Source of the DNA: Szabonella sp046295215
Lineage (GTDB): Bacteria; Pseudomonadota; Alphaproteobacteria; Rhodobacterales; Rhodobacteraceae
NCBI GenBank assembly: GCA_046295215.1
Contig: JBKBNP010000006.1
Coordinates: forward strand, 26,668-90,667
Reading direction: 5' to 3'
Length of the DNA: 64,000 nt
Program-made: the position numbers and the translations under genes
In this document: positions 8,117 to 17,616 of the stretch, one piece after another
Layout of the letters: the number at the start of each line of letters is the position of its first letter
Numbering within the stretch: position 1 is the first letter of the stretch
Notes under the pieces: generated by a model
Told to the model about the DNA's origin: nothing
The model's input: only the letters and a program-made list of their open reading frames with translations
Database searches by the model: none

Positions 8117-9457
8117 ATGCGTCTGACCCGCTACTTCCTGCCGGTCCTGAAGGAAAACCCCGCCGAGGCGCAGATCGTGTCGCATCGCTACATGCTGCGG
8201 GCGGGCATGATAAAGCAGCAGGCGGCGGGGATCTATTCCTGGCTGCCGCTGGGGCTGCGCGTGCTGCGGCGGATCGAGCAGATCGTGCATGAGGAACAGA
8301 CCCGCGCCGGCCATATCCCGCTGTTGATGCCGACGCTGCAGCCCGCCGACCTCTGGCGCGAATCCGGGCGCTATGACGATTACGGGCAGGAAATGCTGCG
8401 AATTCAGGACCGCCACAAGCGCGACCTGCTTTATGGCCCGACGAATGAGGAGATGATCACCGACATCTTCCGGTCCCATGTGAACAGCTATAAGGATCTG
8501 CCGCTGACGCTGTATCACATCCAGTGGAAATTCCGCGACGAGGTGCGCCCGCGCTTTGGCGTGATGCGGGGCCGCGAGTTCCTGATGAAGGATGGCTACA
8601 ATTTCGACGTGGATCGCGACGCCGCCCTGCACGCCTACAACCGCCATATGGTCAGCTATCTGCGCACCTATGAACGCATGGGCCTGACCGCGATTCCGAT
8701 GCGGGCGGCCTCTGGCCCCATCGGCGGCGACAACACGCATGAATTCCTCGTCCTCGCCTCCACCGGCGAATCGGAGGTGTTCTACGATCAGGCCGTGACC
8801 GAGTTGACACTGGGCCAACGCGAAGTGGACTACGACAACCGCGCCGAGGTGGAAAGCATCTGCACCGAATTCACCACGCTTTACGCCCGCACCGATGAAA
8901 CCCATGATCCGGCGCTGTTCGACGCCATCCCCGAGGACCGCCGCCGCGTGGGCCGGGGCATCGAGGTGGGCCAGATCTTCTATTTCGGCACCAAATATTC
9001 CGAGGCGATGGGGGCTACGGTCGTCACCGCCGATGGCAGCCGCGTGCCGGTGGAGATGGGCAGCCACGGCATCGGCGTTTCCCGCCTGCTGGGCGCGATC
9101 ATCGAGGCATCCCACGACGACAAGGGCATCATCTGGCCCGAAGGTGTCACGCCTTTCCATTGCGGCATCGTCAACCTCAAGCAAGGCGATGCGGGCACCG
9201 ATGCGGCCTGCGAGGGCCTCTACAAGGCGTTGAAGCTCGCCGGGCTGGACCCGCTCTATGATGATCGCGACGAACGGGCCGGGGCGAAATTCGCCACGAT
9301 GGACCTGATCGGCCTGCCCTGGCGCATCACCGTGGGGCCGCGTGGGCTGGCGAATGGCAAGGTGGAACTGACCAGCCGCCGCACCGGCGCATCCGAGGAA
9401 ATGAGCCCCGAGGCCGCCGTTGCGAAGGTCGGGGAAATCTACGCAGATCACGCCTGA
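8117..9457 (+). CDS. proS: Prolyl-tRNA synthetase (short type without editing domain)
   Basis: This 446-residue class II aminoacyl-tRNA synthetase charges tRNA-Pro with proline. Class II motif 2 is seen as FRDEVRPRFGVMRGREFLMKD and motif 3 as GSHGIGVSRLLGAI. Between them, where E. coli ProS carries a long YbaK-like editing insertion, only a short linker is present (VFYDQAVTELTLGQREVDYD). This makes it the short alphaproteobacterial form of about 440 residues. The C-terminal anticodon-binding domain begins near residue 340. It starts MRLTRYFLPVLKENP after AACGAGGCC. It heads a plus-strand run with the J-domain gene, 62 bp apart. Confidence 0.96.
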   Translation: MRLTRYFLPVLKENPAEAQIVSHRYMLRAGMIKQQAAGIYSWLPLGLRVLRRIEQIVHEEQTRAGHIPLLMPTLQPADLWRESGRYDDYGQEMLRIQDRHKRDLLYGPTNEEMITDIFRSHVNSYKDLPLTLYHIQWKFRDEVRPRFGVMRGREFLMKDGYNFDVDRDAALHAYNRHMVSYLRTYERMGLTAIPMRAASGPIGGDNTHEFLVLASTGESEVFYDQAVTELTLGQREVDYDNRAEVESICTEFTTLYARTDETHDPALFDAIPEDRRRVGRGIEVGQIFYFGTKYSEAMGATVVTADGSRVPVEMGSHGIGVSRLLGAIIEASHDDKGIIWPEGVTPFHCGIVNLKQGDAGTDAACEGLYKALKLAGLDPLYDDRDERAGAKFATMDLIGLPWRITVGPRGLANGKVELTSRRTGASEEMSPEAAVAKVGEIYADHA

Positions 9458-9519
9458 AACAGGCCCTTACGTCAATTTCGCAGACTGACAGCGCCTCTGC
9501 GCTGTCCTATGATCCGGCC

Positions 9520-10218
9520 ATGACGCTCTGGACCCGCATCGCCGACGCCCTGTCTGCCCTCGCCACCGGCGAAGGGCTTTCAGCGGTGTTCGACCGGCTG
9601 CGCAGGGATGGTGCCGGCGCACCGGAGCGATCGGTCGGCTTCACCATCGCGGTGATCGCGCTGGGGGCCAAGATGGCCAAGGCCGACGGGCAGGTGACGC
9701 GCGGCGAGGTCGTGATGTTCCGCCGCCTCTTCACCATCCCGCCCGAGGAGGAGCGCAACGCCGCCCGTGTCTTTGACCTCGCCCGGCAGGACATTGCCGG
9801 GTTTGACGCCTATGCCCGCCGCATCCGCGCGATGTTCGGCCCCGATGACGACCGCGTGCTGGTGGACCTGCTGGAGGCGCTGTTCCACATCGCCATGGCC
9901 GATGGCGACTATCACCCGGACGAGGATGCCTTCCTGCGCGAGGTTGCCACGATCTTCGGGCTGGGTGATCCCTGCTTTCGCGCCCTGCGCGCCCGCTTTG
10001 TCGAAGGCGCGCCGCGTGATCCCTATGACATCCTCGGCCTGCCCCCCACGGCCACCCGCGCCCAGGCGCGCGCCGCGTGGAAACGGGCCGTCCTCGACAC
10101 CCATCCCGACCGCATGATCGCGCGCGGCGTGCCGCCCGAGGCGGTGCAGCTTGCCTCCCGCCGCCTGATCGCCATCAACGCGGCCTGGGAGGAGATCAAT
10201 GGCCAGCGCGCCGCCTGA
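9520..10218 (+). CDS. DjlA-like co-chaperone with TerB and J domains
   Basis: This is a 232-residue protein. Residues about 40-150 form a TerB/DjlA-type helical domain with the acidic repeats AKADGQVTRGE and AMADGDYHPDED. Residues about 168-228 form a C-terminal J domain (PYDILGLPPTAT) with an intact HPD tripeptide at 195-197, needed to stimulate DnaK ATPase. E. coli DjlA has an N-terminal membrane anchor. Here the N-terminus is only weakly hydrophobic, so it may be cytosolic. The next gene starts inside its 3' end (20 bp overlap), suggesting coupling. Confidence 0.85.
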   Translation: MTLWTRIADALSALATGEGLSAVFDRLRRDGAGAPERSVGFTIAVIALGAKMAKADGQVTRGEVVMFRRLFTIPPEEERNAARVFDLARQDIAGFDAYARRIRAMFGPDDDRVLVDLLEALFHIAMADGDYHPDEDAFLREVATIFGLGDPCFRALRARFVEGAPRDPYDILGLPPTATRAQARAAWKRAVLDTHPDRMIARGVPPEAVQLASRRLIAINAAWEEINGQRAA

Positions 10219-11296
10219 TCCGGCCCTCGACCCGGCGCCCCGCCCCCTGCGGCTGGCCACCTACAATGTCGAATGGTTCAACGCGCTCTTTGACGACGAG
10301 GGCCGGATGCTGGCCGACAGCGCCCGTTCGGCCCGGCACGGGGTCAGCCGGGGCGAACAGCTCGGTGCGCTCGGGATCGTGTTCACCGCGCTCGATGCCG
10401 ATGGCATATTGGTGATCGAGGCCCCGGACCAGAGCCGCAAACGCAGCACCTCCCGCGCGCTGGAAGGCTTCGCGCGGCATTTCGAGCTGCGGGCCAGCCG
10501 CGCGCTGATCGGGTTCGAAAGCGAGACGGAACAGGAGATTGCCTTTCTCTATGATCCGGGCCGCATCACGGCACGGCATGACCCGCAGGGTGCCGATCCG
10601 CTGCATGCGGACCCGCGCGACATTCCGCGCTTTGACGGGGTGTTCTGGCATGACCTGAATGCCGATGCCCAGCCTGAACGGGTCCGGTTCTCCAAGCCGC
10701 CGCTGGAACTGGCACTGACCGCCTGCGGGCACGCGATGCGCCTGATCGGGGTCCATGCCAAATCGAAGGCCCCGCACGGCGCGCGCAGCCCCGCCGAGGC
10801 CATCCGTATCGGGATCGAGAACCGCCGCAAGCAGCTTGCCCAATGCCTCTGGCTGCGCCAGCGCGTGGTCCGGCATCTGGAGGCGGGCGAGACGCTGATC
10901 GTGGCGGGCGATTTCAATGACGGGCCGGGGCTGGACGAATATGAAAAACTCTTTGGCCAGTCGGGGGTGGAGATTGTCATGGGGATGCAGGGCGATGCTT
11001 CGCTGCGGATGCGCGAACCGCATGCCGAGCTTGCCCTGCAATCGCGCGTGGGGCTGACGGCCAGCACCGCGCGGTTCTGGCTCGACAGCGAAAAGCGGTA
11101 TTTCGAGGCGCTGCTGGATTTCATTCTGGTCAGCCCGGACCTTGCGACCACACGCCCGCGCTGGCGGATCTGGCATCCGCTCAACGATCCGGTCTGCTGG
11201 CGCGCGCCCGAGTTGCGCGAGGCCCTGCTGGCCGCGTCGGACCACTTCCCGGTGACGATCGACCTTTGGGCGGGGGAGGCTGGACATGACGCATGA
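10199..11296 (+). CDS. Endonuclease/exonuclease/phosphatase family protein
   Basis: This 365-residue protein has the DNase I-like metal-dependent phosphoesterase fold. Readable landmarks are LATYNVEWFNALF (the Asn of motif 1), IGVHAKSKAP (His/Lys motif), VAGDFND and the terminal SDHFPVTIDL. Together these hold the active-site Asp/Asn/His residues. The substrate (nucleic acid, phosphoinositide or sphingolipid headgroup) cannot be predicted. The start used overlaps the J-domain gene by 20 bp, in the context GGAGATCAATGG. There is no signal peptide, so it is probably cytoplasmic. The following small secreted-protein gene overlaps its stop by 11 bp. Confidence 0.83.
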   Translation: MASAPPDPALDPAPRPLRLATYNVEWFNALFDDEGRMLADSARSARHGVSRGEQLGALGIVFTALDADGILVIEAPDQSRKRSTSRALEGFARHFELRASRALIGFESETEQEIAFLYDPGRITARHDPQGADPLHADPRDIPRFDGVFWHDLNADAQPERVRFSKPPLELALTACGHAMRLIGVHAKSKAPHGARSPAEAIRIGIENRRKQLAQCLWLRQRVVRHLEAGETLIVAGDFNDGPGLDEYEKLFGQSGVEIVMGMQGDASLRMREPHAELALQSRVGLTASTARFWLDSEKRYFEALLDFILVSPDLATTRPRWRIWHPLNDPVCWRAPELREALLAASDHFPVTIDLWAGEAGHDA

Positions 11297-11687
11297 CGCC
11301 CCCCATATCACCGGGATGAAACTGTCGCTCGCCCCGATCCTTCTGGCCGCTGTCCTTGCCCTGCCCGCCGCGGCACAGGACGACCCCGCTGCACCTGCAC
11401 CACCAGAAGGCCCAAGCAGCGAGGAACCCGGCCTGATCGGCGAGGGCCTGCGCCTTCTGTTCGAGGGCCTGCTGAAGGAAATGGAACCCGCGCTGGACGA
11501 AATGAGCCGCGCGATGCGCGATCTCGAACCCATGGCGCGCGATCTGGCGGCCCTTCTGGGCGATGTGCGCAATTATGACCGGCCCGAACGACTGCCCAAT
11601 GGTGACATCATCATCCGCCGCAGACCCGGGGCACCGCCTCCGCCCGCGCCACCACGCGACGTCGAGCCGCCGCAGATCGACCTCTGA
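11286..11687 (+). CDS. Small exported protein of unknown function
   Basis: This is a 133-residue protein I cannot name. The segment MKLSLAPILLAAVLALPAAAQ (11316 onward) is a signal peptide, so the protein should be periplasmic. The middle is an amphipathic, acidic helix (GLRLLFEGLLKEMEPALDE) and the end is Pro-rich (PPPPAPPRDVEPP). The ATG at 11286 has a good GGAGG six bases upstream and is used here. The ATG at 11316 would give a cleaner signal peptide. It overlaps the preceding phosphoesterase gene by 11 bp. Similar short Pro-tailed exported proteins occur in other Rhodobacteraceae (from memory), but no role is known to me. Confidence 0.6.
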   Translation: MTHDAPHITGMKLSLAPILLAAVLALPAAAQDDPAAPAPPEGPSSEEPGLIGEGLRLLFEGLLKEMEPALDEMSRAMRDLEPMARDLAALLGDVRNYDRPERLPNGDIIIRRRPGAPPPPAPPRDVEPPQIDL

Positions 11688-11788
11688 GGTCACAGTCCCG
11701 GCCGCTTGCCCTACCACCGCTTGCGCCTCACCTGCACGAATGGTCTAATCCTGCGCAATTCGCCCAAGAACAAGAATCGAGCATCCGC

Positions 11789-13744
11789 ATGGCCCATGAC
11801 CTCCTTTCCGGCGCGCAGGACAGCTATGACGCCTCCTCCATCGAGGTGCTGGAAGGGCTGGAGCCGGTGCGCAAGCGCCCGGGCATGTATATCGGCGGCA
11901 CGGATGAACGCGCATTGCATCACCTCGTGGCCGAAGTGCTGGACAATTCGATGGACGAGGCCGTGGCGGGCCATGCAACCCGCATCGAGATCGACCTCCA
12001 TGCCGATCATTCCATCACCATCCGCGACAACGGGCGCGGCATCCCGGTGGACCCGCACCCGAAATTCCCCGGCAAGTCTGCGCTGGAGGTGATCCTCTGC
12101 ACGCTGCATTCGGGCGGCAAGTTTTCGGGCAAATCCTATCAGACCTCGGGGGGCCTGCACGGGGTGGGCGCTTCCGTGGTCAACGCACTGTCCGACATCA
12201 TGGTGGTGGAGGTGGCACGCAACCGCGAACTTTACCGCCAGAGCTTTTCGCGTGGCATCCCCCAAGGCCCGGTGGAAAAGGTCGGCCCCGCCCCAAACCG
12301 GCGCGGCACCACCGTCATGTTCCACCCCGATGCCGAGATCTTCGGGTCATTGCAGTTCAAACCCGCGCGCCTGCTGAAAATGGTGCGGTCCAAGGCCTAC
12401 CTGTTTTCGGGCGTCGAAATCCGCTGGAAAACCGCCGTCAATGATGGCGAGACGCCGCTGGAGGCGGTGTTCCACTTTCCCGGCGGTCTGGCGGATTACC
12501 TGTCCGACACGATGGAAAAGGCCACCACCTATGCCGAGCGCCCCTTTGCCGGAAAGGTGCAGTTTCAGGAAAAGTTTGGCGTGCCGGGCTTTGTGGAATG
12601 GGCGATCAACTGGACGCCTTCCCGCGACGGGTTCATCCAGTCCTATTGCAACACGGTGCCCACGCCCGAGGGCGGCACGCATGAGGCGGGCTTCTGGTCG
12701 GCGATCCTGAAAGGCATCCGCGCCTATGGCGATCTGGTCAAGAACCGCAAGGCTGACCAGATCACCCGCGACGACCTTTTGACAGGCGGCTGCGCGCTGG
12801 TGTCCTGCTTCATCCGCGAGCCGCAATTCGTGGGCCAGACCAAGGACCGGCTGTCCACCGAGGAGGCCGCGAAATACGTCGAAGGCGCGGTGCGCGACCA
12901 TTTCGACAACTGGCTGGCGGCGGATACGAAATCGGCGGGCGCGATCCTCGATTTTCTGGTGCTGCGCGCCGAGGAGAGGCTGCGCCGCCGTCAGGAAAAG
13001 GAAACCGCCCGCAAATCGGCCACCAAGAAACTGCGCCTGCCCGGAAAGCTGACCGATTGCACCGCGAAAAGCCGCGAAGGCACCGAATTGTTCATCGTCG
13101 AAGGCGATTCCGCCGGCGGATCGGCCAAGGGCGCGCGCAACCGTGAAACGCAGGCGCTCTTGCCGCTCAAGGGCAAGATCCTGAACGTGCTGGGGGCCGC
13201 CTCATCGAAACTGGGCGACAATGCCGAAATTCGCGACATCTGCGAGGCTCTGGGCGTCGGCATGGGCACAAGGTTCAAGGTCGATGATCTGCGATACGAG
13301 AAAATCATCATCATGACCGATGCCGATGTGGACGGCGCGCATATCGCGGCCCTGCTGATGACGTTCTTCTTCAGCCAGATGCGCCCGCTGATCGACAAGG
13401 GGCATCTCTATCTGGCCTGCCCGCCGCTTTACCGGCTGACCCAAGGCGCGCTACGGCTCTATGTGCCCGACGAGGCGGAAAAGGAACTGTGGCTGGCCAA
13501 GGGTCTGGGCGGCAAGGGCAAGATCGACGTGCAGCGGTTCAAGGGTCTGGGCGAGATGGACGCCAAGGATCTGAAGGAAACCACGATGGACCCCAACAGC
13601 CGCAAGCTGATCCGGGTCAGCATCGACGAGGATGAACCCGGCGAAACCGGCGATCTGGTGGAACGTCTGATGGGCAAGAAACCCGAATTGCGCTTTCAAT
13701 ACATTCAGGAAAACGCGCGGTTCGTGGAGGATGTGGACCTCTGA
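11789..13744 (+). CDS. parE: DNA topoisomerase IV subunit B
   Basis: This 651-residue ATPase subunit of topoisomerase IV, partner of ParC, decatenates replicated chromosomes. The GHKL ATP site is visible as EVLDNSMDEA (residues 49-58), IRDNGRGIP and GLHGVGASVVNALS. The transducer follows. The TOPRIM metal site is in IVEGDSAGGSA and MTDADVDGAHI. I call ParE rather than GyrB from the shorter length, the GMYIGGTDERALHHL variant and the C-terminal PELRFQYIQENA. Its stop is four bases from the convergent NUDIX gene. About 100 bp upstream are free of genes and should hold its promoter. Confidence 0.94.
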   Translation: MAHDLLSGAQDSYDASSIEVLEGLEPVRKRPGMYIGGTDERALHHLVAEVLDNSMDEAVAGHATRIEIDLHADHSITIRDNGRGIPVDPHPKFPGKSALEVILCTLHSGGKFSGKSYQTSGGLHGVGASVVNALSDIMVVEVARNRELYRQSFSRGIPQGPVEKVGPAPNRRGTTVMFHPDAEIFGSLQFKPARLLKMVRSKAYLFSGVEIRWKTAVNDGETPLEAVFHFPGGLADYLSDTMEKATTYAERPFAGKVQFQEKFGVPGFVEWAINWTPSRDGFIQSYCNTVPTPEGGTHEAGFWSAILKGIRAYGDLVKNRKADQITRDDLLTGGCALVSCFIREPQFVGQTKDRLSTEEAAKYVEGAVRDHFDNWLAADTKSAGAILDFLVLRAEERLRRRQEKETARKSATKKLRLPGKLTDCTAKSREGTELFIVEGDSAGGSAKGARNRETQALLPLKGKILNVLGAASSKLGDNAEIRDICEALGVGMGTRFKVDDLRYEKIIIMTDADVDGAHIAALLMTFFFSQMRPLIDKGHLYLACPPLYRLTQGALRLYVPDEAEKELWLAKGLGGKGKIDVQRFKGLGEMDAKDLKETTMDPNSRKLIRVSIDEDEPGETGDLVERLMGKKPELRFQYIQENARFVEDVDL

Positions 13745-13748
13745 CCCG

Positions 13749-14210
13749 TCACCGCACGATCGGTTCCAGCGGATCGTAAAGGATGCCCTGCCCCCATGCC
13801 GCATCGGGCAGGCTGTCAGGTTTGAAGCGGATCGTGGCCATTTCCGCACGGGAAAAGAACCGTCGTTCAGTCACCACGCCTTCCGGGTCGCGCCAATCAT
13901 CGCCCAGCGCTCCCGCGACAATCCTGCAGCGGAAATAGACATCGACCTGATGGAACCCCTTGCCCGGGGCATGGAATTCGTTGACGAGCGCGGGCGCATC
14001 GACGGCAATCGTCAGCCCGGTTTCCTCGGCCACCTCGCGGATCAGGTTGTCGGGAAGGCTTGCATGCAGTTCCACCCCGCCCCCCGGCGCGCACCACAGA
14101 TCCGACACCCCGCCCGGCCAGGCATTGACCAGCAAGAGCCGGTCCTCATGCAGGATCAGCGCGCGGACGGCCAGACGGGGGCCAGATGGGCGGGAAGACG
14201 TGATCGACAT
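13749..14210 (-). CDS. NUDIX hydrolase with altered Nudix box
   Basis: This is a 153-residue single-domain NUDIX protein. Such proteins hydrolyse nucleoside diphosphates linked to another moiety, and the substrate is unknown here. The Nudix box spans residues 44-66 and ends in the intact metal-binding REVAEETGL. The first Glu of the consensus (after G-x5) is Ala50 in GVELHASLPD, where MutT has E44. The main metal-binding glutamates are kept, so the enzyme may still be active. The gene converges on parE with four bases between stops. The lipase-like gene diverges from it 80 bp away. Confidence 0.82.
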   Translation of the reverse strand: MSITSSRPSGPRLAVRALILHEDRLLLVNAWPGGVSDLWCAPGGGVELHASLPDNLIREVAEETGLTIAVDAPALVNEFHAPGKGFHQVDVYFRCRIVAGALGDDWRDPEGVVTERRFFSRAEMATIRFKPDSLPDAAWGQGILYDPLEPIVR

Positions 14211-14290
14211 GGGCGCGAAGCTGCCAAGCGACGCAACGTTTGTCCAGCCATCGGCTTTGCGTCTTGCGCAAGATCACCTATATATCCGGC

Positions 14291-15097
14291 ATGAAACAGC
14301 TTTTGCTCATCGCGGCGCTGGCCCTGACCGCCGCCCCCATGGCGGCGACCCCTACCGCCGTGCCGCCGATGGATGAAGCCGCGTCGGACATGGCCACTGC
14401 GGGGCGCGACTGTGTGGTCCTGCTGCACGGGCTTGCGCGGACGGAAAACTCTTTTCGCGGGATGGAGGCCGCGCTGATGGCGCAGGGCTACCGGGTGGTC
14501 AATCGCGGCTACCCCTCGACCGAAGCCGGGATTGCCGATCTTGCAGAGAATCATGTCGGCAATGCGGTGGCGGAGTGCGGCGAAACCCGCGTGCATTTCG
14601 TGACGCATTCCATGGGAGGCCTTCTGGCGCGGTCATGGCTGGCCCATCATGGCCCCTCTGAAACCGGCGCAACGCTGGGCCATGTGGTGATGCTGGCCCC
14701 GCCGAACGGCGGGTCGGAACTGGTGGACCTGCTCTCCGTCCTTGCGCCGTTCGAATGGATCAACGGACCGGCGGGCGGGCAACTCGGCACCGGGTCGGAG
14801 GCCTTTCCCGCGCAATTGCCGCCGGTCGACTTCAGTCTTGGCGTGATCGCGGGGGACCGCACGCTGAACCCCGCCACCTCCGCCCTGATCGACGGACCGG
14901 ATGATGGCAAGGTGTCGGTCGAAAGCACGAAGGTGGACGGCATGGCCGATCATCTGGTGCTGCCGGTCACGCATACATTCATGATGAACAACCCCACCGT
15001 GATCGCGCAGACGCTTCAATTCCTCAAAGCGGGGCGCTTCGATCCGGCCTTGCCGTTTCTCGATTCGGTTGAAATCACGCTGGGCAAGCTGCCCTGA
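14291..15097 (+). CDS. Exported alpha/beta hydrolase, triacylglycerol lipase-like
   Basis: This is a 268-residue protein. MKQLLLIAALALTAAPMAA is a signal peptide, so the ATG at 14291 is preferred over an in-frame start 17 codons upstream. The oxyanion-hole HG is in VVLLHGLARTE and the nucleophile elbow is VTHSMGGLLA. The acid is likely in the DGPDDGKVSVEST region and the His in LPVTHTFMM. The layout resembles bacterial group I/II lipases and the LipA/EstA type. It probably acts on lipid or ester substrates in the periplasm or outside the cell. It converges on the BON-LysM gene, with a GC-rich hairpin between them. Confidence 0.8.
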   Translation: MKQLLLIAALALTAAPMAATPTAVPPMDEAASDMATAGRDCVVLLHGLARTENSFRGMEAALMAQGYRVVNRGYPSTEAGIADLAENHVGNAVAECGETRVHFVTHSMGGLLARSWLAHHGPSETGATLGHVVMLAPPNGGSELVDLLSVLAPFEWINGPAGGQLGTGSEAFPAQLPPVDFSLGVIAGDRTLNPATSALIDGPDDGKVSVESTKVDGMADHLVLPVTHTFMMNNPTVIAQTLQFLKAGRFDPALPFLDSVEITLGKLP

Positions 15098-15114
15098 GCC
15101 ACCCTGGAACGCAT

Positions 15115-15140
15115 CGGGCCGGGACTTTCGCCCCGGCCCG
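15115..15140. terminator. GC-rich hairpin between convergent genes
   Basis: A 9-bp perfect stem (CGGGCCGGG / CCCGGCCCG) with an 8-base loop sits between the convergent lipase-like and LysM genes. No clear U tract follows on either strand, so it is at best a weak bidirectional terminator. Confidence 0.35.
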
Positions 15141-15157
15141 GCGTGATCGACCTGAAA

Positions 15158-15598
15158 TCAGGCCTTGGGAATGCGCAGAACCTGACCGGGATAGATCTTG
15201 TCCGGATGGGTCAGCATCGGTTTGTTGGCCTCGAAAATCTCGTTGTAGCGATTGGCATTGCCCAAGGTCTTTTTCGAGATGGCCGACAGAGTGTCGCCCT
15301 TGACGACCGTGTGGAACACAGGGGCGGCCTCGGTGTCCGGCACATCGTCCTGCACTTCGGCCACGCCCGCCACATTGCCCACGGCCAGAATGACCTTTTC
15401 CTTCATCTCCTGGCTGACCGCGTTGCCGGACACCACGACCTTGCCATCCTCGGCGACCTTGATTTCCATGCCGCTGGCGTCGAGGCCGAGGTTCTTGATT
15501 TCCTGCTCCAGAACCTTTTCCTGCGGCAGTTCGGAGGCCTCTGCCTTGGACCCGAACAGCGACTTGCCCGCGTCCTTCACGAAACTCCAGATACCCAT
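15158..15598 (-). CDS. BON and LysM domain protein (Kbp/YgaU type)
   Basis: This is a 146-residue protein. A BON domain spans about residues 25-90 (EIKVAEDGKVVVSGNAVS) and a C-terminal LysM domain about 93-145 (FHTVVKGDTLSAISKKTLGN through PGQVLRIPKA). This two-domain layout is that of E. coli Kbp (YgaU), a cytoplasmic potassium-binding protein, and the start MGIWSFVKDAGKSLFG matches that family. There is no signal peptide. GAGGAAG lies before the ATG. The gene stands alone, 118 bp from the next gene on the same strand. Confidence 0.85.
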   Translation of the reverse strand: MGIWSFVKDAGKSLFGSKAEASELPQEKVLEQEIKNLGLDASGMEIKVAEDGKVVVSGNAVSQEMKEKVILAVGNVAGVAEVQDDVPDTEAAPVFHTVVKGDTLSAISKKTLGNANRYNEIFEANKPMLTHPDKIYPGQVLRIPKA

Positions 15599-15716
15599 AT
15601 CGCTTCCTCACTGATGACGGGCACAGAGGCCCGGACGGGTTGCAGTATCGCCGGGACGCGCGTCGGATCAATGACCCATCTGCTTTGCCCGCGGGGAAAG
15701 GGCAGGAAAATTCCCC

Positions 15717-17498
15717 TCAGACTGCGCCATCAGTGAACTGGAGCCGCGCCAGCCGGGCATAGAGTCCCCCCTCGGCCACCAGCGCCTCATGCGTGCCGGT
15801 CGCTGCGATTCGGCCCTGATCGAACACCACGATGCGGTCGGCCTTCTTCACGGTCGCGAGCCTGTGCGCCACCACCAGCGTCGTGCGGTTCTTGGACAAC
15901 TCCTCCACCGCCTGCTGCACCGCACGTTCGGATTCCGCATCCAATGCGCTTGTCGCCTCGTCCAGCAGCAGCACCGGCGCGTCGCGCAGGATCGCGCGGG
16001 CAATCGCGATGCGCTGTTTCTGCCCGCCCGACAGCATCACGCCCCGCTCGCCCACATAGCTTTCATAGCCCTGCGGCAGCGCGGTCAGGAAATCATGCGC
16101 GGCGGCGGCCCGGGCAGCGGATTCCACCTCGGCATCGGTGGCGTCGGGGCGGCCGAAGCGGATATTCTCAAGCGCCGTGGTCGCAAAGATCACCGGGTCT
16201 TGCGGCACCAGTGCGATCTCGCGCCGGAAATCGGCGCGCGACAGGGTTGCCAGATCCTGCCCGTCCAGCAGAACCCGACCCTCCTGCGGGTCATAGAACC
16301 GCAGGAGCATTTGCAGGATCGTCGTCTTGCCCGCGCCGGACGGACCGACCAGCGCCACGGTTTCACCGGGTTGCACATGCAGGTCCACCCCGTCCAGCGC
16401 CGAGACTTCGGGCCTTGCGGGATAGCGGAAGCGCACCCCTTCCAGCCGGATCTCGCCCCGGACGGGACGGGCCAGCGGGCGCGGCGAGACCGGATCCTGC
16501 ACCGCATCCTCCACCGTCAGCAATTCAACGAGCCGTTCCGTGGCGCCTGCAGCGCGCTGCAATTCGCCCCAGATTTCCGACAATGCGCCGACCGAGCCCG
16601 CAACCATCACCGCATAGATCAGGAATTGCACCAGTTCGCCCGGCGTCATGGCCCCGGCCCGCACATCGCGCGCGCCGATCCACAGCACGCCCACGATTCC
16701 CGTGAAGATCAGGAAAATCACGATCACCGTCATCACCGCCCGCGTGGCGATCCGCTTGCGCGCCGCGACATAGCTTTTTTCCGTCACATCCCCGAAGGTC
16801 CGGCGCGAGGCGTTTTCATGCGTGAAGGATTGCACCGCCTGAACCGAGAGAAGCGCCTCGGAGGCATTGCCGGAACTCGCCGCGATCCAGTCCTGGTTTT
16901 CGCGGCTGAGCGCGCGCAGCCGTCGCCCCAGAATGATGATCGGCACCACAACCGCCGGCACGATCATCAGGACCAGCCCGGTCAGCTTGGCCGAGGTCAG
17001 CATCAGCGCGATCAACCCGCCCAGCAGGATCAGCACATTGCGCAGCGCCACCGACACCGACGACCCGATCACCGACAGGATCAGCGTCGTGTCCGTCGTG
17101 ATCCGCGACAGAACCTCGCCGGTCAGCACACGCTCGAAAAACGCGGGGCTCATCCCGATCACGCGGTCAAAGAGCGCGCGGCGTATGTCGGCAACAACCC
17201 GTTCGCCCAGCCGGGTGACAAGGAAATAGCGCAGCCCCGTGCCGACCGCCAACAGGGCCGCGATCAACAGGGCGGCAAAGAAATACTGGTCCAGAAGGGC
17301 GGCACGATCCTCGTTGAACCCGTCGACCACCCGGCGCACCGCCAGCGGCAGGACCAGCGCAACCCCCGCCGTCAGCACCAGCGCGAAGAAGGCCGCCAGC
17401 GTCTGCCCCCGGTAGGGGGACAGAAACGGAACCAGCCCCCGCAGCGCGCCGACGCGTTTCGATTTCTCGCGTTCCTCGATCATCTCGCCGCGTGCCAT
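15717..17498 (-). CDS. ABC exporter half-transporter (permease-ATPase fusion)
   Basis: This 593-residue type IV ABC exporter has six membrane helices in residues about 20-300. The nucleotide-binding domain follows, with Walker A GPSGAGKTT, signature LSGGQKQRIAIARAIL, Walker B VLLLDEAT and an H-loop in VVAHRLAT. The order and motifs match MsbA/multidrug half-transporters that work as homodimers. Lipid, peptide or drug substrates are all possible. The open frame begins 46 codons earlier, but MARGEMIEEREKSKRVG at 17498 with GGAGG upstream is a better start. The plus-strand HAD gene diverges 118 bp away. Confidence 0.87.
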   Translation of the reverse strand: MARGEMIEEREKSKRVGALRGLVPFLSPYRGQTLAAFFALVLTAGVALVLPLAVRRVVDGFNEDRAALLDQYFFAALLIAALLAVGTGLRYFLVTRLGERVVADIRRALFDRVIGMSPAFFERVLTGEVLSRITTDTTLILSVIGSSVSVALRNVLILLGGLIALMLTSAKLTGLVLMIVPAVVVPIIILGRRLRALSRENQDWIAASSGNASEALLSVQAVQSFTHENASRRTFGDVTEKSYVAARKRIATRAVMTVIVIFLIFTGIVGVLWIGARDVRAGAMTPGELVQFLIYAVMVAGSVGALSEIWGELQRAAGATERLVELLTVEDAVQDPVSPRPLARPVRGEIRLEGVRFRYPARPEVSALDGVDLHVQPGETVALVGPSGAGKTTILQMLLRFYDPQEGRVLLDGQDLATLSRADFRREIALVPQDPVIFATTALENIRFGRPDATDAEVESAARAAAAHDFLTALPQGYESYVGERGVMLSGGQKQRIAIARAILRDAPVLLLDEATSALDAESERAVQQAVEELSKNRTTLVVAHRLATVKKADRIVVFDQGRIAATGTHEALVAEGGLYARLARLQFTDGAV

Positions 17499-17616
17499 GC
17501 GCCCTGAAACCTCCCACAGACCGGGGTCGGGTTTAGGCGGTGATCCGCGCGCCCGCAAGCGCCGCAATTGCCGCGCCCCCTTTTCGCGCGGACTTCGCTG
17601 TGCCAACCTGCCCGGC

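Noticed and set aside
7949..9451. Long minus-strand open frame of 636 codons across the proS region
   Set aside because: Most of it lies antisense to proS. Only the last 135 codons, the NTF2-like protein, are real, with their own start and ribosome-binding site.
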